From assembly GCF_016219575.1 (NCBI RefSeq), contig NZ_JACRMG010000009.1:496001-560000 (forward strand): 64,000 bases of DNA. Direction: 5' to 3'. Position numbers and translations under genes: made by a program. The DNA is from Bradyrhizobium sp. GTDB lineage: Bacteria > Pseudomonadota > Alphaproteobacteria > Rhizobiales > Xanthobacteraceae. Numbering within the stretch: the first letter of the stretch is position 1; every line of letters starts with the position of its first letter. The notes below the pieces were generated by a model. It ran no database searches. It saw nothing but the letters and a program-made list of their open reading frames with translations, and was not told where the DNA came from. Below, one piece after another: positions 7,956-20,428 of the stretch.

Positions 7956-9434
7956 TCATGTGCCGCAGAAGGTCTGCGTCACCCGCTGGCCGGCCTCGGG
8001 CGGCTCGGCATAGGCCGCGAACCGAGGCTGCTCCTCGAAGGGCTTTGCCAGCACCGTCAGCAGCTCCTCGAAGGGTGCGTAGTCGTCATCGTTCATCGCC
8101 GCCTGGATCACCGCTTCGACGCGGTGGTTGCGCGGGATGAAAGCGGGATTGACGCGATGCATCGCCTCGTGCCGTTCGGCCGGCGTCTGCGGCTCCAGGG
8201 CAAGGCGTTGTCGCCAGCGCGCCGCCCATTCGTCGAACCGGGTGGGATCGATGAAGAGACTGCGGACCGGCTCGTCGTTGTCGGCATCGAGTGCAGCGTC
8301 GCCGAGCCGGCGGAACGTGAGGGTGAAATCCGCCTGGTTCGTCGTCATGGCGTCCAGCAGGTCCTGCACCAGCGCCTCGTCGCCATCGGCCATGGTGGAC
8401 AGGCCGATCTTGGCGCGCAGGCCGGCCTGATAGGCCGTCGTGAATTTCTCCGCGAATTCGCCGAGCGCAGACTGCGCCTGCTCGATCGCCTTGTCCTTGT
8501 CGTCAGAGAACAGCGGCAGCAGGCACTCGGCCAGCCGCGTCAGGTTCCACAGCGCGATGCGTGGCTGGTTGCCATAGGCGTAGCGGCCCATCTCGTCGAT
8601 CGAGGAGAACACCTTGGCCGGATCGTATTCGTCCATGAAGGCGCAGGGGCCGTAGTCGATGGTCTCGCCCGAGATCGAGGTGTTGTCGGTGTTCATCACG
8701 CCATGGATGAAGCCGACCAGGAGCCAGTGCGCCACCAGCTCGGCCTGCCGCGCGATCACGGCGTCGAGCAGCGCGTGATAGGGGCGTTCCGCCTTGGCGA
8801 GTTCCGGATAATGCCGGCCGATCACGTGATCGGCGAGGCGGCGCACCCCCTCGGTGTCGCCGCGCGCAGCGAAGAACTGGAAGGTGCCGACGCGGATGTG
8901 GCTTGCCGCAACGCGGGTGAGCACGGCGCCGGGCAGCACGGTCTCGCGCATCACGCTTTCGCCTGACATGACGGCCGCGAGCGAGCGCGTGGTGGGAATG
9001 CCGAGCCTGAACATGGCTTCACTGACGATGTATTCGCGCAAGACCGGTCCGAGCGCCGCGCGGCCGTCGCCGCGGCGGGAGAACGGGGTGGGGCCGGAAC
9101 CCTTGAGCTGGATATCGCGGCGGACGCCGTCGCGATCGATCACTTCGCCGAGCAGGATGGCGCGGCCATCGCCGAGCTGGGGCACGAAATGGCCGAACTG
9201 GTGGCCGGCATAGGCCATGGCGATCGGCTCGGCTCCCTCGGGTAGGCGCTTGCCCGAGAGGATTTCGGCGCCTTCGGGGGTCGAAAGCTGGTCCGGATCT
9301 AGCCCGAGCTGGATCGCCAGCTCCCGGTTCAGCTTGATCAGCCGGGGGGCTGCGACCGGAGTTGGCGCCACGCGGGCGAAGAAATTCGCCGGCAGGGCCG
9401 CATAGGTATGCTCGAAGGCGAATTGCAGCGTCAT
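7956..9434 (-). CDS. selO: Protein adenylyltransferase SelO (YdiU)
   Basis: 492-residue pseudokinase-fold enzyme that transfers AMP from ATP to hydroxyl side chains of target proteins, linked to redox stress in characterised members. Conserved blocks include [19 protein letters not shown] (about 73-91), [17 protein letters not shown] and [20 protein letters not shown]. It ends in Cys-Gly-Thr: that Cys is third from the C-terminus, the position of selenocysteine in eukaryotic SelO. It is divergent from aspS with about 155 bases between starts. Confidence 0.95.
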   Translation of the reverse strand: MTLQFAFEHTYAALPANFFARVAPTPVAAPRLIKLNRELAIQLGLDPDQLSTPEGAEILSGKRLPEGAEPIAMAYAGHQFGHFVPQLGDGRAILLGEVIDRDGVRRDIQLKGSGPTPFSRRGDGRAALGPVLREYIVSEAMFRLGIPTTRSLAAVMSGESVMRETVLPGAVLTRVAASHIRVGTFQFFAARGDTEGVRRLADHVIGRHYPELAKAERPYHALLDAVIARQAELVAHWLLVGFIHGVMNTDNTSISGETIDYGPCAFMDEYDPAKVFSSIDEMGRYAYGNQPRIALWNLTRLAECLLPLFSDDKDKAIEQAQSALGEFAEKFTTAYQAGLRAKIGLSTMADGDEALVQDLLDAMTTNQADFTLTFRRLGDAALDADNDEPVRSLFIDPTRFDEWAARWRQRLALEPQTPAERHEAMHRVNPAFIPRNHRVEAVIQAAMNDDDYAPFEELLTVLAKPFEEQPRFAAYAEPPEAGQRVTQTFCGT

Positions 9435-9590
9435 GGGCTCAAGATAGGCGCGGGAAGGGCCTTTTTCGAGCCCAAAACAGCTGCCTCATTCGGTTGCCGC
9501 ACCCCGTTCCGTCGGGTAAACCGTCCCGCAATTCGGGCCTGGCTTTTGCCCCCGATTCGATCCCTCCGACAGCTGTTTTCTGGAAATTCC

Positions 9591-11381
9591 ATGCATCGTT
9601 ACCGGTCCCACACCTGCGGCGCGCTCCGCGAGAGCCACATTGGCGAGCAGGTCCGCTTGTCTGGCTGGTGCCACCGCATCCGCGACCATGGCGGTGTGCT
9701 GTTCATCGATTTGCGCGACCATTACGGGCTGACGCAGGTCGTCGCCGACCCGGATTCGCCGGCGTTCAAGACCGCCGAGAAGCTGCGCTCGGAATGGGTG
9801 GTGCGGATCGACGGCAAGGTGCGCCGCCGCCCCGCCGGCACCGACAATCCGGAACTCGCCACCGGCCTGGTCGAGGTCTATGTCAGCGAGATCGAGGTGC
9901 TGGGGCCAGCGGCCGAGCTGCCGATGCCGGTGTTCGGCGATCAGGAATATCCTGAAGATATAAGGCTCAAGTACCGCTTCCTCGACCTTCGTCGCGAGAA
10001 GCTGCACGCCAACATCATCAAGCGCGGCCAGATCATCGATTCCATCCGGCGCCGCATGAAGGAGCAGGGCTTCTTCGAGTTCCAGACGCCGATCCTGACC
10101 GCGTCCTCGCCCGAAGGCGCGCGCGATTTCCTGGTGCCGTCGCGGCTGCATCCCGGCAAGTTCTATGCGCTGCCGCAGGCGCCGCAGCAGTTCAAGCAAC
10201 TCACCATGGTGGCGGGCTTCGACCGATACTTCCAGATCGCGCCCTGTTTCCGCGACGAGGACGCGCGTGCCGACCGCTCGCCGGGCGAGTTCTATCAGCT
10301 CGATATCGAGATGAGCTTCGTGACCCAGGACGACGTGTTCGGCGCGGTCGAGCCGGTCATGCGCGGCGTGTTCGAGGAGTTCGCCGAGGGCAAGCACGTC
10401 ACCAAGAAGTTCCCGCTCATTCCCTATGGTGAGGCGGTGCGCAAGTACGGCTCCGACAAGCCGGATCTGCGCAACCCGATCCTGATGCAGGAAGTTTCCG
10501 AGCATTTCCGCGGTTCCGGCTTCAAGGTGTTCGCGCGGATGCTCGAAGATCCGAAGAACCAGGTCTGGGCGATACCCGGCACGGGCGGCGGTTCGCGCGC
10601 CTTCTGCGACCGCATGAACTCCTGGGCGCAGGGCGAAGGCCAGCCCGGCCTCGGCTACATCATGTGGCGCGAAGGCGGCGAAGGCGCCGGTCCCTTGGCC
10701 AACAACATCGGCCCGGAACGGACGGCCGCGATCCGCGACCAGTTCGGCCTGAAGGAGGGCGATGCCGCCTTCTTCGTCGCGGGCGATCCGGAAAAATTCT
10801 GGAAGTTTGCAGGGTTGGCGCGCACCAAGCTCGGCGAGGAACTGAAGCTGATCGACAAGGATCGCTTCGAGCTCGCCTGGATCGTCGACTTCCCGATGTA
10901 TGAGTGGAACGAGGAAGAGAAGAAGATCGACTTCTCGCACAATCCGTTCTCGATGCCGAACATGGAGCCCGACGCGTTCCTTGCGCTCGACCCGAACGAC
11001 AAGGAAACGCTGCTCAACCTCAAGGCAGTCCAGTACGACATCGTCTGCAATGGCGTGGAGCTGTCATCGGGCGCGATCCGAAACCACCGTCCGGACGTCA
11101 TGAAAAAGGCGTTCGCGATCGCCGGTTATCCGGAGGAGGTGCTCGAGGCGAAATTCGGCGGCATGTTGCGCGCGTTGTCGCTGGGCGCGCCGCCCCACGG
11201 TGGTATCGCACCGGGCATCGACCGCATCGTCATGCTGCTTTGCGGGGAGGAGAACCTGCGCGAGGTGGTGCTCTTCCCGATGAACCAGCGTGCCGAGGAC
11301 CTCATGATGGGCGCGCCCTCCGAGGTCACGCCGAAGCAGTTGCGCGAGCTTCACATCCGGCTCAATCTGCCGCAAAACTGA
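9591..11381 (+). CDS. aspS: Aspartyl-tRNA synthetase (probably non-discriminating)
   Basis: 596-residue class II synthetase of the bacterial type: N-terminal OB anticodon domain (about 1-110), catalytic core with motif 2 ([10 protein letters not shown]) and motif 3 ([13 protein letters not shown]), and a bacterial GAD insertion. Residue 33 in [10 protein letters not shown] is His where discriminating enzymes such as the E. coli one have Leu; His here is linked in Pseudomonas to charging both tRNA-Asp and tRNA-Asn, the latter then amidated by GatCAB. The frame extends 61 codons upstream, but [10 protein letters not shown] is the family start. Confidence 0.97.
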   Translation: MHRYRSHTCGALRESHIGEQVRLSGWCHRIRDHGGVLFIDLRDHYGLTQVVADPDSPAFKTAEKLRSEWVVRIDGKVRRRPAGTDNPELATGLVEVYVSEIEVLGPAAELPMPVFGDQEYPEDIRLKYRFLDLRREKLHANIIKRGQIIDSIRRRMKEQGFFEFQTPILTASSPEGARDFLVPSRLHPGKFYALPQAPQQFKQLTMVAGFDRYFQIAPCFRDEDARADRSPGEFYQLDIEMSFVTQDDVFGAVEPVMRGVFEEFAEGKHVTKKFPLIPYGEAVRKYGSDKPDLRNPILMQEVSEHFRGSGFKVFARMLEDPKNQVWAIPGTGGGSRAFCDRMNSWAQGEGQPGLGYIMWREGGEGAGPLANNIGPERTAAIRDQFGLKEGDAAFFVAGDPEKFWKFAGLARTKLGEELKLIDKDRFELAWIVDFPMYEWNEEEKKIDFSHNPFSMPNMEPDAFLALDPNDKETLLNLKAVQYDIVCNGVELSSGAIRNHRPDVMKKAFAIAGYPEEVLEAKFGGMLRALSLGAPPHGGIAPGIDRIVMLLCGEENLREVVLFPMNQRAEDLMMGAPSEVTPKQLRELHIRLNLPQN

Positions 11382-11437
11382 GGCAAACCGCCGATATCCT
11401 GAATTCGGGGTAGAGGAAGCTCGCGGGGGAAGCGTGC

Positions 11438-13747
<2,310 letters not shown>

Positions 13748-13861
13748 AGAGGGCCGGGATCGGGGAAGGATTGCGGATTCTATTGATGATTTGAAAAGCG
13801 GGGACGGAACGCCCATAATCGCCGTCGCGACATCCGCTTTTTTGCATTTGAGGGGACGGTC

Positions 13862-14311
13862 ATGCCAGCGTTGATTATTTTCGGGCGGATATTGTTTGCC
13901 GTGCTGTTCATTTACACCGGGGCGAGCAAGCTCGTTGGCATCCAGGCCACCGCCGATTTCATAGCCTCCAAGGTGACGGTTCCGACATTGCTTGCGCCCT
14001 ATGCGTCCCAGCTCGAGAGCCTGGCTGGAATGAGCACGCCCCAATTGCTGGCGATCGGCGTCGGGGCCTTCGAGGTCATCGCCGGCTTGATGATCGCGGT
14101 GAATTTCGGCGCGCGGTTCTTCGCGATCCTGCTCGTCATCTTCGTGATGGCGGCGACCTTCTATTTCCACGATTTCTGGAGCCAGACGCCGGCCGATCCC
14201 AAGGCCATCATCGATGCGCTGAAAAATCTCTCGCTGATCGGCGCCCTGTTCATCATCGCCGGCTACGGCAAGGGCCCGCGCTCGGTCGAACCGGCCTACG
14301 GGGACGTGTAG
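13862..14311 (+). CDS. DoxX-family integral membrane protein
   Basis: 149 residues with four predicted membrane helices (about 3-22, 55-80, 84-108, 122-140). The opening IIFGRILFAVLFIYTGASKL matches the DoxX/DoxD start, where helix 1 carries Arg and a small-residue Gly-Ala-Ser turn. DoxX proteins are linked to membrane redox and thiosulfate or oxidative-stress functions, but this member's role is unknown. It ends 3 bases before the convergent reductase-like gene. The ATG follows a GAGGGGAC ribosome site. Confidence 0.88.
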   Translation: MPALIIFGRILFAVLFIYTGASKLVGIQATADFIASKVTVPTLLAPYASQLESLAGMSTPQLLAIGVGAFEVIAGLMIAVNFGARFFAILLVIFVMAATFYFHDFWSQTPADPKAIIDALKNLSLIGALFIIAGYGKGPRSVEPAYGDV

Positions 14312-14314
14312 CGA

Positions 14315-14869
14315 TCAGCTGCGCCGCCACGGCGTGACACTGACGCCGTCGGCGGGATCGAGCATCGCGGCTTCACCCGGCTTCATTCCGTGCAGGCCAA
14401 GAACTTGCTGCGGCGTACGCGGGCCGACGCCGGGAAAGCAGGGCTCGCCGCCCGGCAGGCGCACCCTGGGCGCCACCGACAGCCAGAACGTGTCGTAGCG
14501 GTCCATGAACATGTCGAACACGCTGGGGCCGCCGATAATGGCGATGGTTCCGGAAGTGACGCCGGCGCGGGCGCAGGCCGCCTCGAACGGCGCGCGCGCG
14601 GGGTTCCAGAGCAGGGCGTTCGGGTTCGACGGATCGGGCTCGACCCCGGCAACCCGGCGGGTCAGGACGATCCGCTTGCGGCCGGGCGAGTTCGGCTGGT
14701 CCTCGTGGGAGTTTCGGCCGTGAACGATCAGCGCGGCGCGGTCGAGGGCGGCGGTGAAGAAGCGCTTGTCGCCCTCGAACTTCAGCGCTGCCGGCATGAC
14801 GTTCTGCGCATCCGCCAGCATGCCATCGTCGGAGACGATGACATAGCCTTCGAAACGCAACGCCGGCAC
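14315..14869 (-). CDS. RibD C-terminal / dihydrofolate reductase-like protein
   Basis: 184 residues of the DHFR-like fold seen in RibD C-terminal reductases. FEGYVIVSDDGMLADA is the N-terminal strand and loop; AALIVHGRNSHE matches the substrate/NADPH strand, and IAIIGGPSVFDMFMDRYD matches the IGG nucleotide motif. It is about the length of stand-alone RibD_C proteins, which reduce unknown substrates. It starts 14 bases downstream of the polysaccharide deacetylase stop on the same strand, so the two may be co-transcribed. Confidence 0.82.
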   Translation of the reverse strand: MPALRFEGYVIVSDDGMLADAQNVMPAALKFEGDKRFFTAALDRAALIVHGRNSHEDQPNSPGRKRIVLTRRVAGVEPDPSNPNALLWNPARAPFEAACARAGVTSGTIAIIGGPSVFDMFMDRYDTFWLSVAPRVRLPGGEPCFPGVGPRTPQQVLGLHGMKPGEAAMLDPADGVSVTPWRRS

Positions 14870-14882
14870 CGCCGTGTTGGTG

Positions 14883-15836
14883 CTAGTTCGAAACGTCCGT
14901 CACCACGCTGCTGAGCGGGCGGGAGCTCATGGTCGGCAGCTTGAGCTCCTTGATGACCGCTTCGTCATATTGTGCGATCGTCTGCACCGGCGCCTTGGCG
15001 CGCATCGCGACCACCTTGTAGCCGCCGGCCTTCAGGCGCTTGAGGAGTTCGGGTAGCGTTTCCGCGGTGTTCTTCTGATAGTCGTGCATGAGAAGGATGC
15101 CTTTGCCCTTCTTATCGAGCCCCTTCATCACGAGATCCAGCGGCTTCGTGCCGCGGTACTTGAAGTCGAAGGAGTCGATGTCGCAGGAGAAGCTCGCAAT
15201 GTTGCGCTCGCCGAGATAGGTGAGCATTTCCGGCGGATGCTGCAGCGCCGGGAAGCGGAAGAACGGCGCGGGCGCGACACCGCCCAGCGCCCATTTCACG
15301 GCGCTGAAGCCCTTCTCGATCTCCTCCTTGCGCTGGTCCTCGCTCAGCTTCTTGTTGACCAGCGGGATATGCGACCAGGTGTGGGTGGCGATCGTGTGGC
15401 CTGCCGCGTACACCTGCTTGATGATTTCCGGGTAGTAGGTCGCGTGCTTGCCAATGGTGAAAAAGATGCCGGTCGTGCACTCCTCGGCAAGCGCCTTCAG
15501 CACCGCGGGCGTGTTGTTGAGCCACGGTCCGTCGTCGAAGGTCAGCACCACTTCCTTCTCTTTCAGGAAGTCGAGCTCCTTGAAGTGCTCGAAGCCGAAG
15601 CCGGGTCCGCCAGTCGTGTCGATTTCGACGGTGCGGGCGACACCGAGCGCATTCGGGTTGGTGCAAGCCGCGCGCGCAGGCTGTGGCGGTTGGGCTGCTG
15701 CTGCGGGAGGAGACGCGGCGGCCGCTGCTGCTGCCGGAGCGGCGGCTGACTTTGCCGGTGGCGTCTGCGACCACGCTACGCTGGAGGCGAGCAGCGAGAC
15801 CGTGCCCGCAACAATAAGACCTGCCGCAATACGCAT
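14883..15836 (-). CDS. Secreted polysaccharide deacetylase (NodB-like, CE4)
   Basis: 317 residues with a signal peptide ending near SVAWSQ (residue 24), a low-complexity Ala/Pro linker (25-57), and a CE4 catalytic domain. TFDDGPWLNNTPAVL holds the catalytic base and metal Asp; HTWSH supplies the two metal His. Later blocks FFRFPA and ILLMHDY match CE4 motifs 3 and 5. Likely removes acetyl groups from N-acetylated cell-envelope or exopolysaccharide sugars in the periplasm. The reductase-like gene follows closely. Confidence 0.92.
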   Translation of the reverse strand: MRIAAGLIVAGTVSLLASSVAWSQTPPAKSAAAPAAAAAAASPPAAAAQPPQPARAACTNPNALGVARTVEIDTTGGPGFGFEHFKELDFLKEKEVVLTFDDGPWLNNTPAVLKALAEECTTGIFFTIGKHATYYPEIIKQVYAAGHTIATHTWSHIPLVNKKLSEDQRKEEIEKGFSAVKWALGGVAPAPFFRFPALQHPPEMLTYLGERNIASFSCDIDSFDFKYRGTKPLDLVMKGLDKKGKGILLMHDYQKNTAETLPELLKRLKAGGYKVVAMRAKAPVQTIAQYDEAVIKELKLPTMSSRPLSSVVTDVSN

Positions 15837-16002
15837 GTTCTGTTCCCTGTAGTTTTCCCTGTACCCGTGACTGGCCCTGAAGCCCCGTCCGGGTCAATTC
15901 GTGCCCCGTCGGATGATACCCTAGTTGGGGCGGCCCCGCCAACGCAACGACGCCGGGGACACACCGGCGAAATTGTCGCCGGACCGGTTAATTACGGGGC
16001 TC

Positions 16003-16578
16003 TCACGAGGCAGCCAGGGCGCGGGCGATCGCGGTCTTCACGCGCGTGTCCGTTGGCTCGACGCTCTCCGGGAAGGCCTCGGAAATATATCCCCCGCGGC
16101 CGATCAGGTATTTGTGGAAGTTCCAGCGCGGAACCTCCTTGGGCCGCGCTTCCGCCGCCCATTTATAGAAGGGATGGGCGTTCGGCCCCTTCACCGCGAC
16201 CTTGCCAGCCATCGGGAAGGTCGCGCCGTAATGATGTTGCGCCGTCTCCGCGATTTCCTTGGCGCCGCCCGGCTCTTGTCCGCCGAAATCGTTGGATGGC
16301 ACGCCGATGATGACGAGGCCGCGGTCGCGAAATTCGCGCCACAATTCCTGCAGGCCTGCATATTGCGGGGTGTAGCCGCACTGCGAGGCGGTGTTGACGA
16401 TCAGCATCGGCCGGCCGGTGAATTCGACAAGCCTGATGTCGTCGCCGGACAGCGCCGGGAAGGAGAACGCGTAGGCCGAGATCTTGCTCATGGCAGCACC
16501 TTGCGCCCGCGCTGCGCGGGAGGAACAGCCGGCAACCGCGACCAGCGTTGCCGCCAGGAATATCCTGCGGTCGATCAT
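16003..16578 (-). CDS. Glutathione peroxidase-family lipoprotein
   Basis: 191 residues. Thioredoxin-fold peroxidase reducing H2O2 or lipid hydroperoxides. The peroxidatic Cys lies in VNTASQCGYTPQY where animal enzymes have selenocysteine; Gln is in NDFGGQEPG and Trp in PRWNFHKYLI, completing the active site. The N-terminus MIDRRIFLAATLVAVAGCSS has a lipobox (VAGC), so it is probably a membrane-anchored lipoprotein. The second ATG (16578) is preferred: AAGGGG lies 6-7 bases upstream. Confidence 0.93.
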   Translation of the reverse strand: MIDRRIFLAATLVAVAGCSSRAARAQGAAMSKISAYAFSFPALSGDDIRLVEFTGRPMLIVNTASQCGYTPQYAGLQELWREFRDRGLVIIGVPSNDFGGQEPGGAKEIAETAQHHYGATFPMAGKVAVKGPNAHPFYKWAAEARPKEVPRWNFHKYLIGRGGYISEAFPESVEPTDTRVKTAIARALAAS

Positions 16579-16663
16579 GGTCATCCCCTTTGGATCGATC
16601 GGGCCGGAGCATAGCGCCATCGCCAGGGCGGCGCTTTCAACAAGCCGTTATGACTTGAAGCCG

Positions 16664-18292
16664 TCAGGATTTGGCCGGGCACCAGGGCAGGGCGAGCAAG
16701 GGCATGTAGTAGGTATTCCACTCGCAGATCGACTGCGGGCCAGTCCGCTTGAAGGCGTATTTCACTGGCTCGGCCTGGCCGACGGCGAGATGGAGGCCGA
16801 ACAGGGTCATCGCGGCGGCGTACGTCCATCTGGCGAGCCGCAGGTCGGACAGGCGATCGAGCAGGATCGCGCCGGACAGGATGATCAGGGGATCGGTGAA
16901 GATGAAATATTCCGACTTGAGGCCGCGCCGGACGCCCAGCGTGTCGATCCCGATGGAGGCTAGCAGCAAGGTCAGGGCCTGGAGCGCGGCCAGCCGTTCG
17001 CCGCGCCGCCATGCCATGACGATGCCGGGCACGATCAGCCAGGTCAGGAAGACGGTCGGGCGCGGCGAGGAATGCAGCACGAATGTGTAGCGCGCGAGCA
17101 CCGAGCCGATGCCCTCGACCAGCAATCCGAGGATGCCCAGAATTCCCGGGCCGTTGGCGACATCGCTGGTGACCGTGTCGGCGAAGGTCAGCATCTTCTC
17201 GAGGGGATTGGCGATCGCGATGACGTTGCGGCTGTCGTATTCGAGATAAAGCAGGAGCAGCGTCAGCGAGGCGCCGGCCATCATCGCAAACATCGAGGCC
17301 AGCGTCTCGGCGGCGCTGACGCGCCAGATCGCGGCATAGGCGATCATGCAGCCACCGATCAGCGCCATCAGGGCCAGCTGGTACACGCCATAGCGTCCCA
17401 TCACCAGCGGGCGGAATTGCGTGGCGTCGATCAGCGCGCGATCAAAGCCCGTGGCGATCAGCGGCCAGGCCATGCCCACGGCGGCGCCGGCGATGACGGC
17501 GGCCGCGGCAGTGACAAGCCATGCGGCCGGGCTGCCGCGCCAGAACGCGATGCTTGCGCTTGCTGAGCTGCCGAATGGCAGGATGACGAGCGGCAGCGTG
17601 CCGATCAGCAGGATTGCCTGTACCTTGTTCTCGAGGCCCAGCACGCACAGCACCGCGGCAAGCCCCAGTGCGAGCGGCCGGGCGAGGCTGGCGCGCCGCC
17701 CGGCGATGATGAGGATCATCAGCGCGAACACCACCGGAAGAGCGGCAACCAGCTCGCTGCGCAGGATTCTCGAATGCACGGCGATGCCGCCGGAAAACGC
17801 GAATGCCAGCACAGCCAGCACCGCAACGCGCCAGTCGCGCACGATGGCGCGCACCAGGCCCGCGAATACGAGCACGCTGCCCGCCGCAATCAGGAACGCG
17901 AGGACGCGGCCGGCACGTATCGCATGCGTCATCGCCGTGTCGAAGGCCACGACATCGGAAGCCGCCGGCATCGACGACAGCGACCACGCATCGAGCAGGC
18001 CAAGCCCGTGCAGCAGCTTGAACCAGTGCTTGACCGTGAGGATGGTCAGATAGGCGGTGTGGTCGAAGAAGTGCTGCGGCTTGCCGTCGTTCATGGCGAG
18101 CGCGTTGTAGATCACCATGAAATCCATGTCGGCATTGCGCCAGTAGATCACGGCGTAACCGAACAGGAAGAACGACAGCGCAAGGCCGGCAATGATGGCG
18201 GCCAGTCCCCCGCGCCAGCCGAGGGAGGTCAGCCGGTCGAACGCATCGCGGCGCGGTGAAGCCGTCAGAGCGGGAGAGCGAAGTTCATCCAT
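16664..18292 (-). CDS. Polytopic membrane protein, GT-C glycosyltransferase-like
   Basis: 542 residues with about 11-12 predicted transmembrane helices and no clear repeat. A loop after helix 1 (IYWRNADMDFMVIYNALAM) holds an Asp pair resembling the first periplasmic loop of GT-C transferases of the ArnT/PMT type, which use polyprenyl-linked sugars. That similarity is by overall layout only. The C-terminal soluble piece ends WNTYYMPLLALPWCPAKS. Possible role in glycan or lipid modification of the envelope; unassigned. Confidence 0.7.
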   Translation of the reverse strand: MDELRSPALTASPRRDAFDRLTSLGWRGGLAAIIAGLALSFFLFGYAVIYWRNADMDFMVIYNALAMNDGKPQHFFDHTAYLTILTVKHWFKLLHGLGLLDAWSLSSMPAASDVVAFDTAMTHAIRAGRVLAFLIAAGSVLVFAGLVRAIVRDWRVAVLAVLAFAFSGGIAVHSRILRSELVAALPVVFALMILIIAGRRASLARPLALGLAAVLCVLGLENKVQAILLIGTLPLVILPFGSSASASIAFWRGSPAAWLVTAAAAVIAGAAVGMAWPLIATGFDRALIDATQFRPLVMGRYGVYQLALMALIGGCMIAYAAIWRVSAAETLASMFAMMAGASLTLLLLYLEYDSRNVIAIANPLEKMLTFADTVTSDVANGPGILGILGLLVEGIGSVLARYTFVLHSSPRPTVFLTWLIVPGIVMAWRRGERLAALQALTLLLASIGIDTLGVRRGLKSEYFIFTDPLIILSGAILLDRLSDLRLARWTYAAAMTLFGLHLAVGQAEPVKYAFKRTGPQSICEWNTYYMPLLALPWCPAKS

Positions 18293-18333
18293 GGCGGCGG
18301 TTTAGCACAGAAGCCGTTGCCGCCGGACGGTGG

Positions 18334-20205
18334 CTACCGCAGCCTGACGATGAAATCGGTGCCTTCGCCGGTTTCGCCCTGGTTGATGCCCTGATCGGAC
18401 ACGACGATCGAGCCGCCAGTGCTCAGCACTTCCGCGATCCTTGTCAGCGCGTCCTGCGGGATGGTGATGCGGTCGAGCGCCTCGGCCGCGCTGTTGGCAG
18501 TCGGCAGGGGCGCCGGCTTGACCGCGGCCGGAACGCTGCCCGCGCCCTTGCGCCGCCGCGTCGCGCGCTCGTCCTCGTCGTTTCTCGGCGCGTAGCGCGC
18601 GGTGATGGGCAACGACACCGCAGACCAGCGCAGCGCGTTCGGATCGTTCTTGTCGACTTCGGCGGTGAACACATGCGTGCCGAGCAGCTTGTCGCTCGGC
18701 GCGATGGTCACGGGCACGTCGAACACCGGCTTGAAGTTCTGCCGGACATAGAGCTTGCCGTCCTTGCGGCTGATGAAGACCGCGACCTGGCCTTCACGCT
18801 TCAGTTCGGGCTTTGCCTTTTCGAGACCCGGCAGGCGGGACACGTCCTTCTTCGCCGGCGTTTCGGTGGCAGCCTTCTCGGTGACAGCCTTTTCAGGAGC
18901 AGCCTTTTCAGGAGCAGCCTTTTCGGCGACGGGCTTGGCAGGCTCGGCCGGCTTGTCGGCGGCCTTCTCCGCTGCCTTCGGCTCGTCGGCCTTGACGGCA
19001 TCTGCCTTCGGCGTGTCTGCCTTCGCAGTCTCCGCCTTGACGTCGGCTGGCTTGGCTTCCGCCTTTGCTTCGGCGCCCGGCTCGACAACGCTGTCCTCGG
19101 CCTTCGCACTCACCGAGGTCGGGCTGGACTTGACCTCGCCGGTGACGATGTCATCGGACCCGGATTCTTCCGCCTTGTCGCCGGTTGCCGCCGCTGCCGC
19201 CGTGGCAGGCGCGATTTCGGCTTCGGACCTGGTGGGCTCAGACTTGCTGGGTTCAGATTTGGCGGCGGTTTCCGGCTTTGCTTCCTCGGCCTTTAATTCC
19301 TCCGCCTTGGCAGCTTCCGCCTTGATCGCCGTCTCGGCGACGCCGGATGCGGCCGCGGGCGAAGCATCCGACATCGTGACCGCCGCGTTGACTGGCAGCA
19401 CGCCGCTGGCGTCCGCCGTGTGGGTGCGCGCGTGGCCGACGGTGGAGCGGAGCTCGAGCTTCGCCTCGGTCGTCTCGGCGGACTTGCCGACTTCGCGCGC
19501 AGCGTCTGCGCCCTTGTCGGATTTGACGCCGAGCGGCGCGTCCACCTGCGGGGTTTCGTCGGCGACGGGCTGCGGCACGGCCTTCTGCGCGACCAGCAGC
19601 GGGTGAGAGAAGGGCGCCGGCGTCATGTCGCCCGGCGTGACCAGGACGCGCGCGCCCATCTTGGTCCAGTTCCACATCTTCTGCGCAAACGCCATCGGCA
19701 TCCGGATGCAGCCATGCGAGGCCGGATAGCCCGGCAGCACACCCTGGTGCATCGCGACACCCGACCAGGTGATGCGCTGCATGTAGGGCATCGGCGCGCC
19801 GCTATAGATGTTCGAATGGTGCATCTTGTGCTTCTGGATGATGCTGAAAACACCCATCGGCGTCGGATGAGTCTTGGTGCCGGTCGAGACCGGCCCCTCG
19901 GCGAACAATCCGTTTGAATCGTAGACCCGGATCTTCTGCTGCTCGATCGAGATGGAGATGACGAGCGGGCCCTGCGGCTTGGCGCTGGCGGCGGCTTCCT
20001 TCTCGGCAGCCTGTGTCTTCTTGTCGACGGCGTTGCGCTTGACCTTCGGCCGGCGCTGCTGCAGCGGCTGGGCCGGGCGGTAATAGCCGGGGTCGTAATC
20101 GTTCCAGTAATACAGAGCAGCCTCAGCCTGTGAGGAGCCGGCGACCGCACCGGCCGCGGTCAAGATCACGGCAACGCCGGCAGTGGAAATCCGATGTGCG
20201 CTCAC
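18334..20205 (-). CDS. L,D-transpeptidase (YkuD) with long Ala/Glu/Lys-rich linker
   Basis: 623 residues. Signal peptide ends near SQAEA (residue 29). The YkuD domain occupies about 78-200; the catalytic motif HQGVLPGYPASHGCIRMP holds the Cys nucleophile and the two His. Such enzymes make 3-3 peptidoglycan cross-links or attach proteins to the wall. Residues about 215-480 are low complexity with short tandem copies of PEKAA (15-bp repeats near 18885-18925), probably a wall-spanning spacer. The last 130 residues form a second folded region, perhaps another degenerate YkuD-like domain. Confidence 0.9.
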   Translation of the reverse strand: MSAHRISTAGVAVILTAAGAVAGSSQAEAALYYWNDYDPGYYRPAQPLQQRRPKVKRNAVDKKTQAAEKEAAASAKPQGPLVISISIEQQKIRVYDSNGLFAEGPVSTGTKTHPTPMGVFSIIQKHKMHHSNIYSGAPMPYMQRITWSGVAMHQGVLPGYPASHGCIRMPMAFAQKMWNWTKMGARVLVTPGDMTPAPFSHPLLVAQKAVPQPVADETPQVDAPLGVKSDKGADAAREVGKSAETTEAKLELRSTVGHARTHTADASGVLPVNAAVTMSDASPAAASGVAETAIKAEAAKAEELKAEEAKPETAAKSEPSKSEPTRSEAEIAPATAAAAATGDKAEESGSDDIVTGEVKSSPTSVSAKAEDSVVEPGAEAKAEAKPADVKAETAKADTPKADAVKADEPKAAEKAADKPAEPAKPVAEKAAPEKAAPEKAVTEKAATETPAKKDVSRLPGLEKAKPELKREGQVAVFISRKDGKLYVRQNFKPVFDVPVTIAPSDKLLGTHVFTAEVDKNDPNALRWSAVSLPITARYAPRNDEDERATRRRKGAGSVPAAVKPAPLPTANSAAEALDRITIPQDALTRIAEVLSTGGSIVVSDQGINQGETGEGTDFIVRLR

Positions 20206-20428
20206 GCGTGTATTCCCTAGAATCCCGATCGCAATATTGACGTTTGTTGTCGCAGACGAGAACCGCGTTCACCAGCGTAAGGCTTCAAATCGCTGCGGTT
20301 TTCGGGGCAAGCGTAGCAAAAAAGCCTCACATTCGGTTAAACGGCGGCCGGCAAGGGGTGAGCCGGCGGTCTTCCGATGTGGCATTGCAGCACTACATAG
20401 GCCGCGAGCATCACCACCGGAGCCTTTC

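Noticed and set aside
18885..18925. Tandem 15-bp repeat as a CRISPR or minisatellite
   Set aside because: It encodes PEKAA units in frame within the transpeptidase linker; there are no spacers, so it is an ordinary low-complexity protein repeat.
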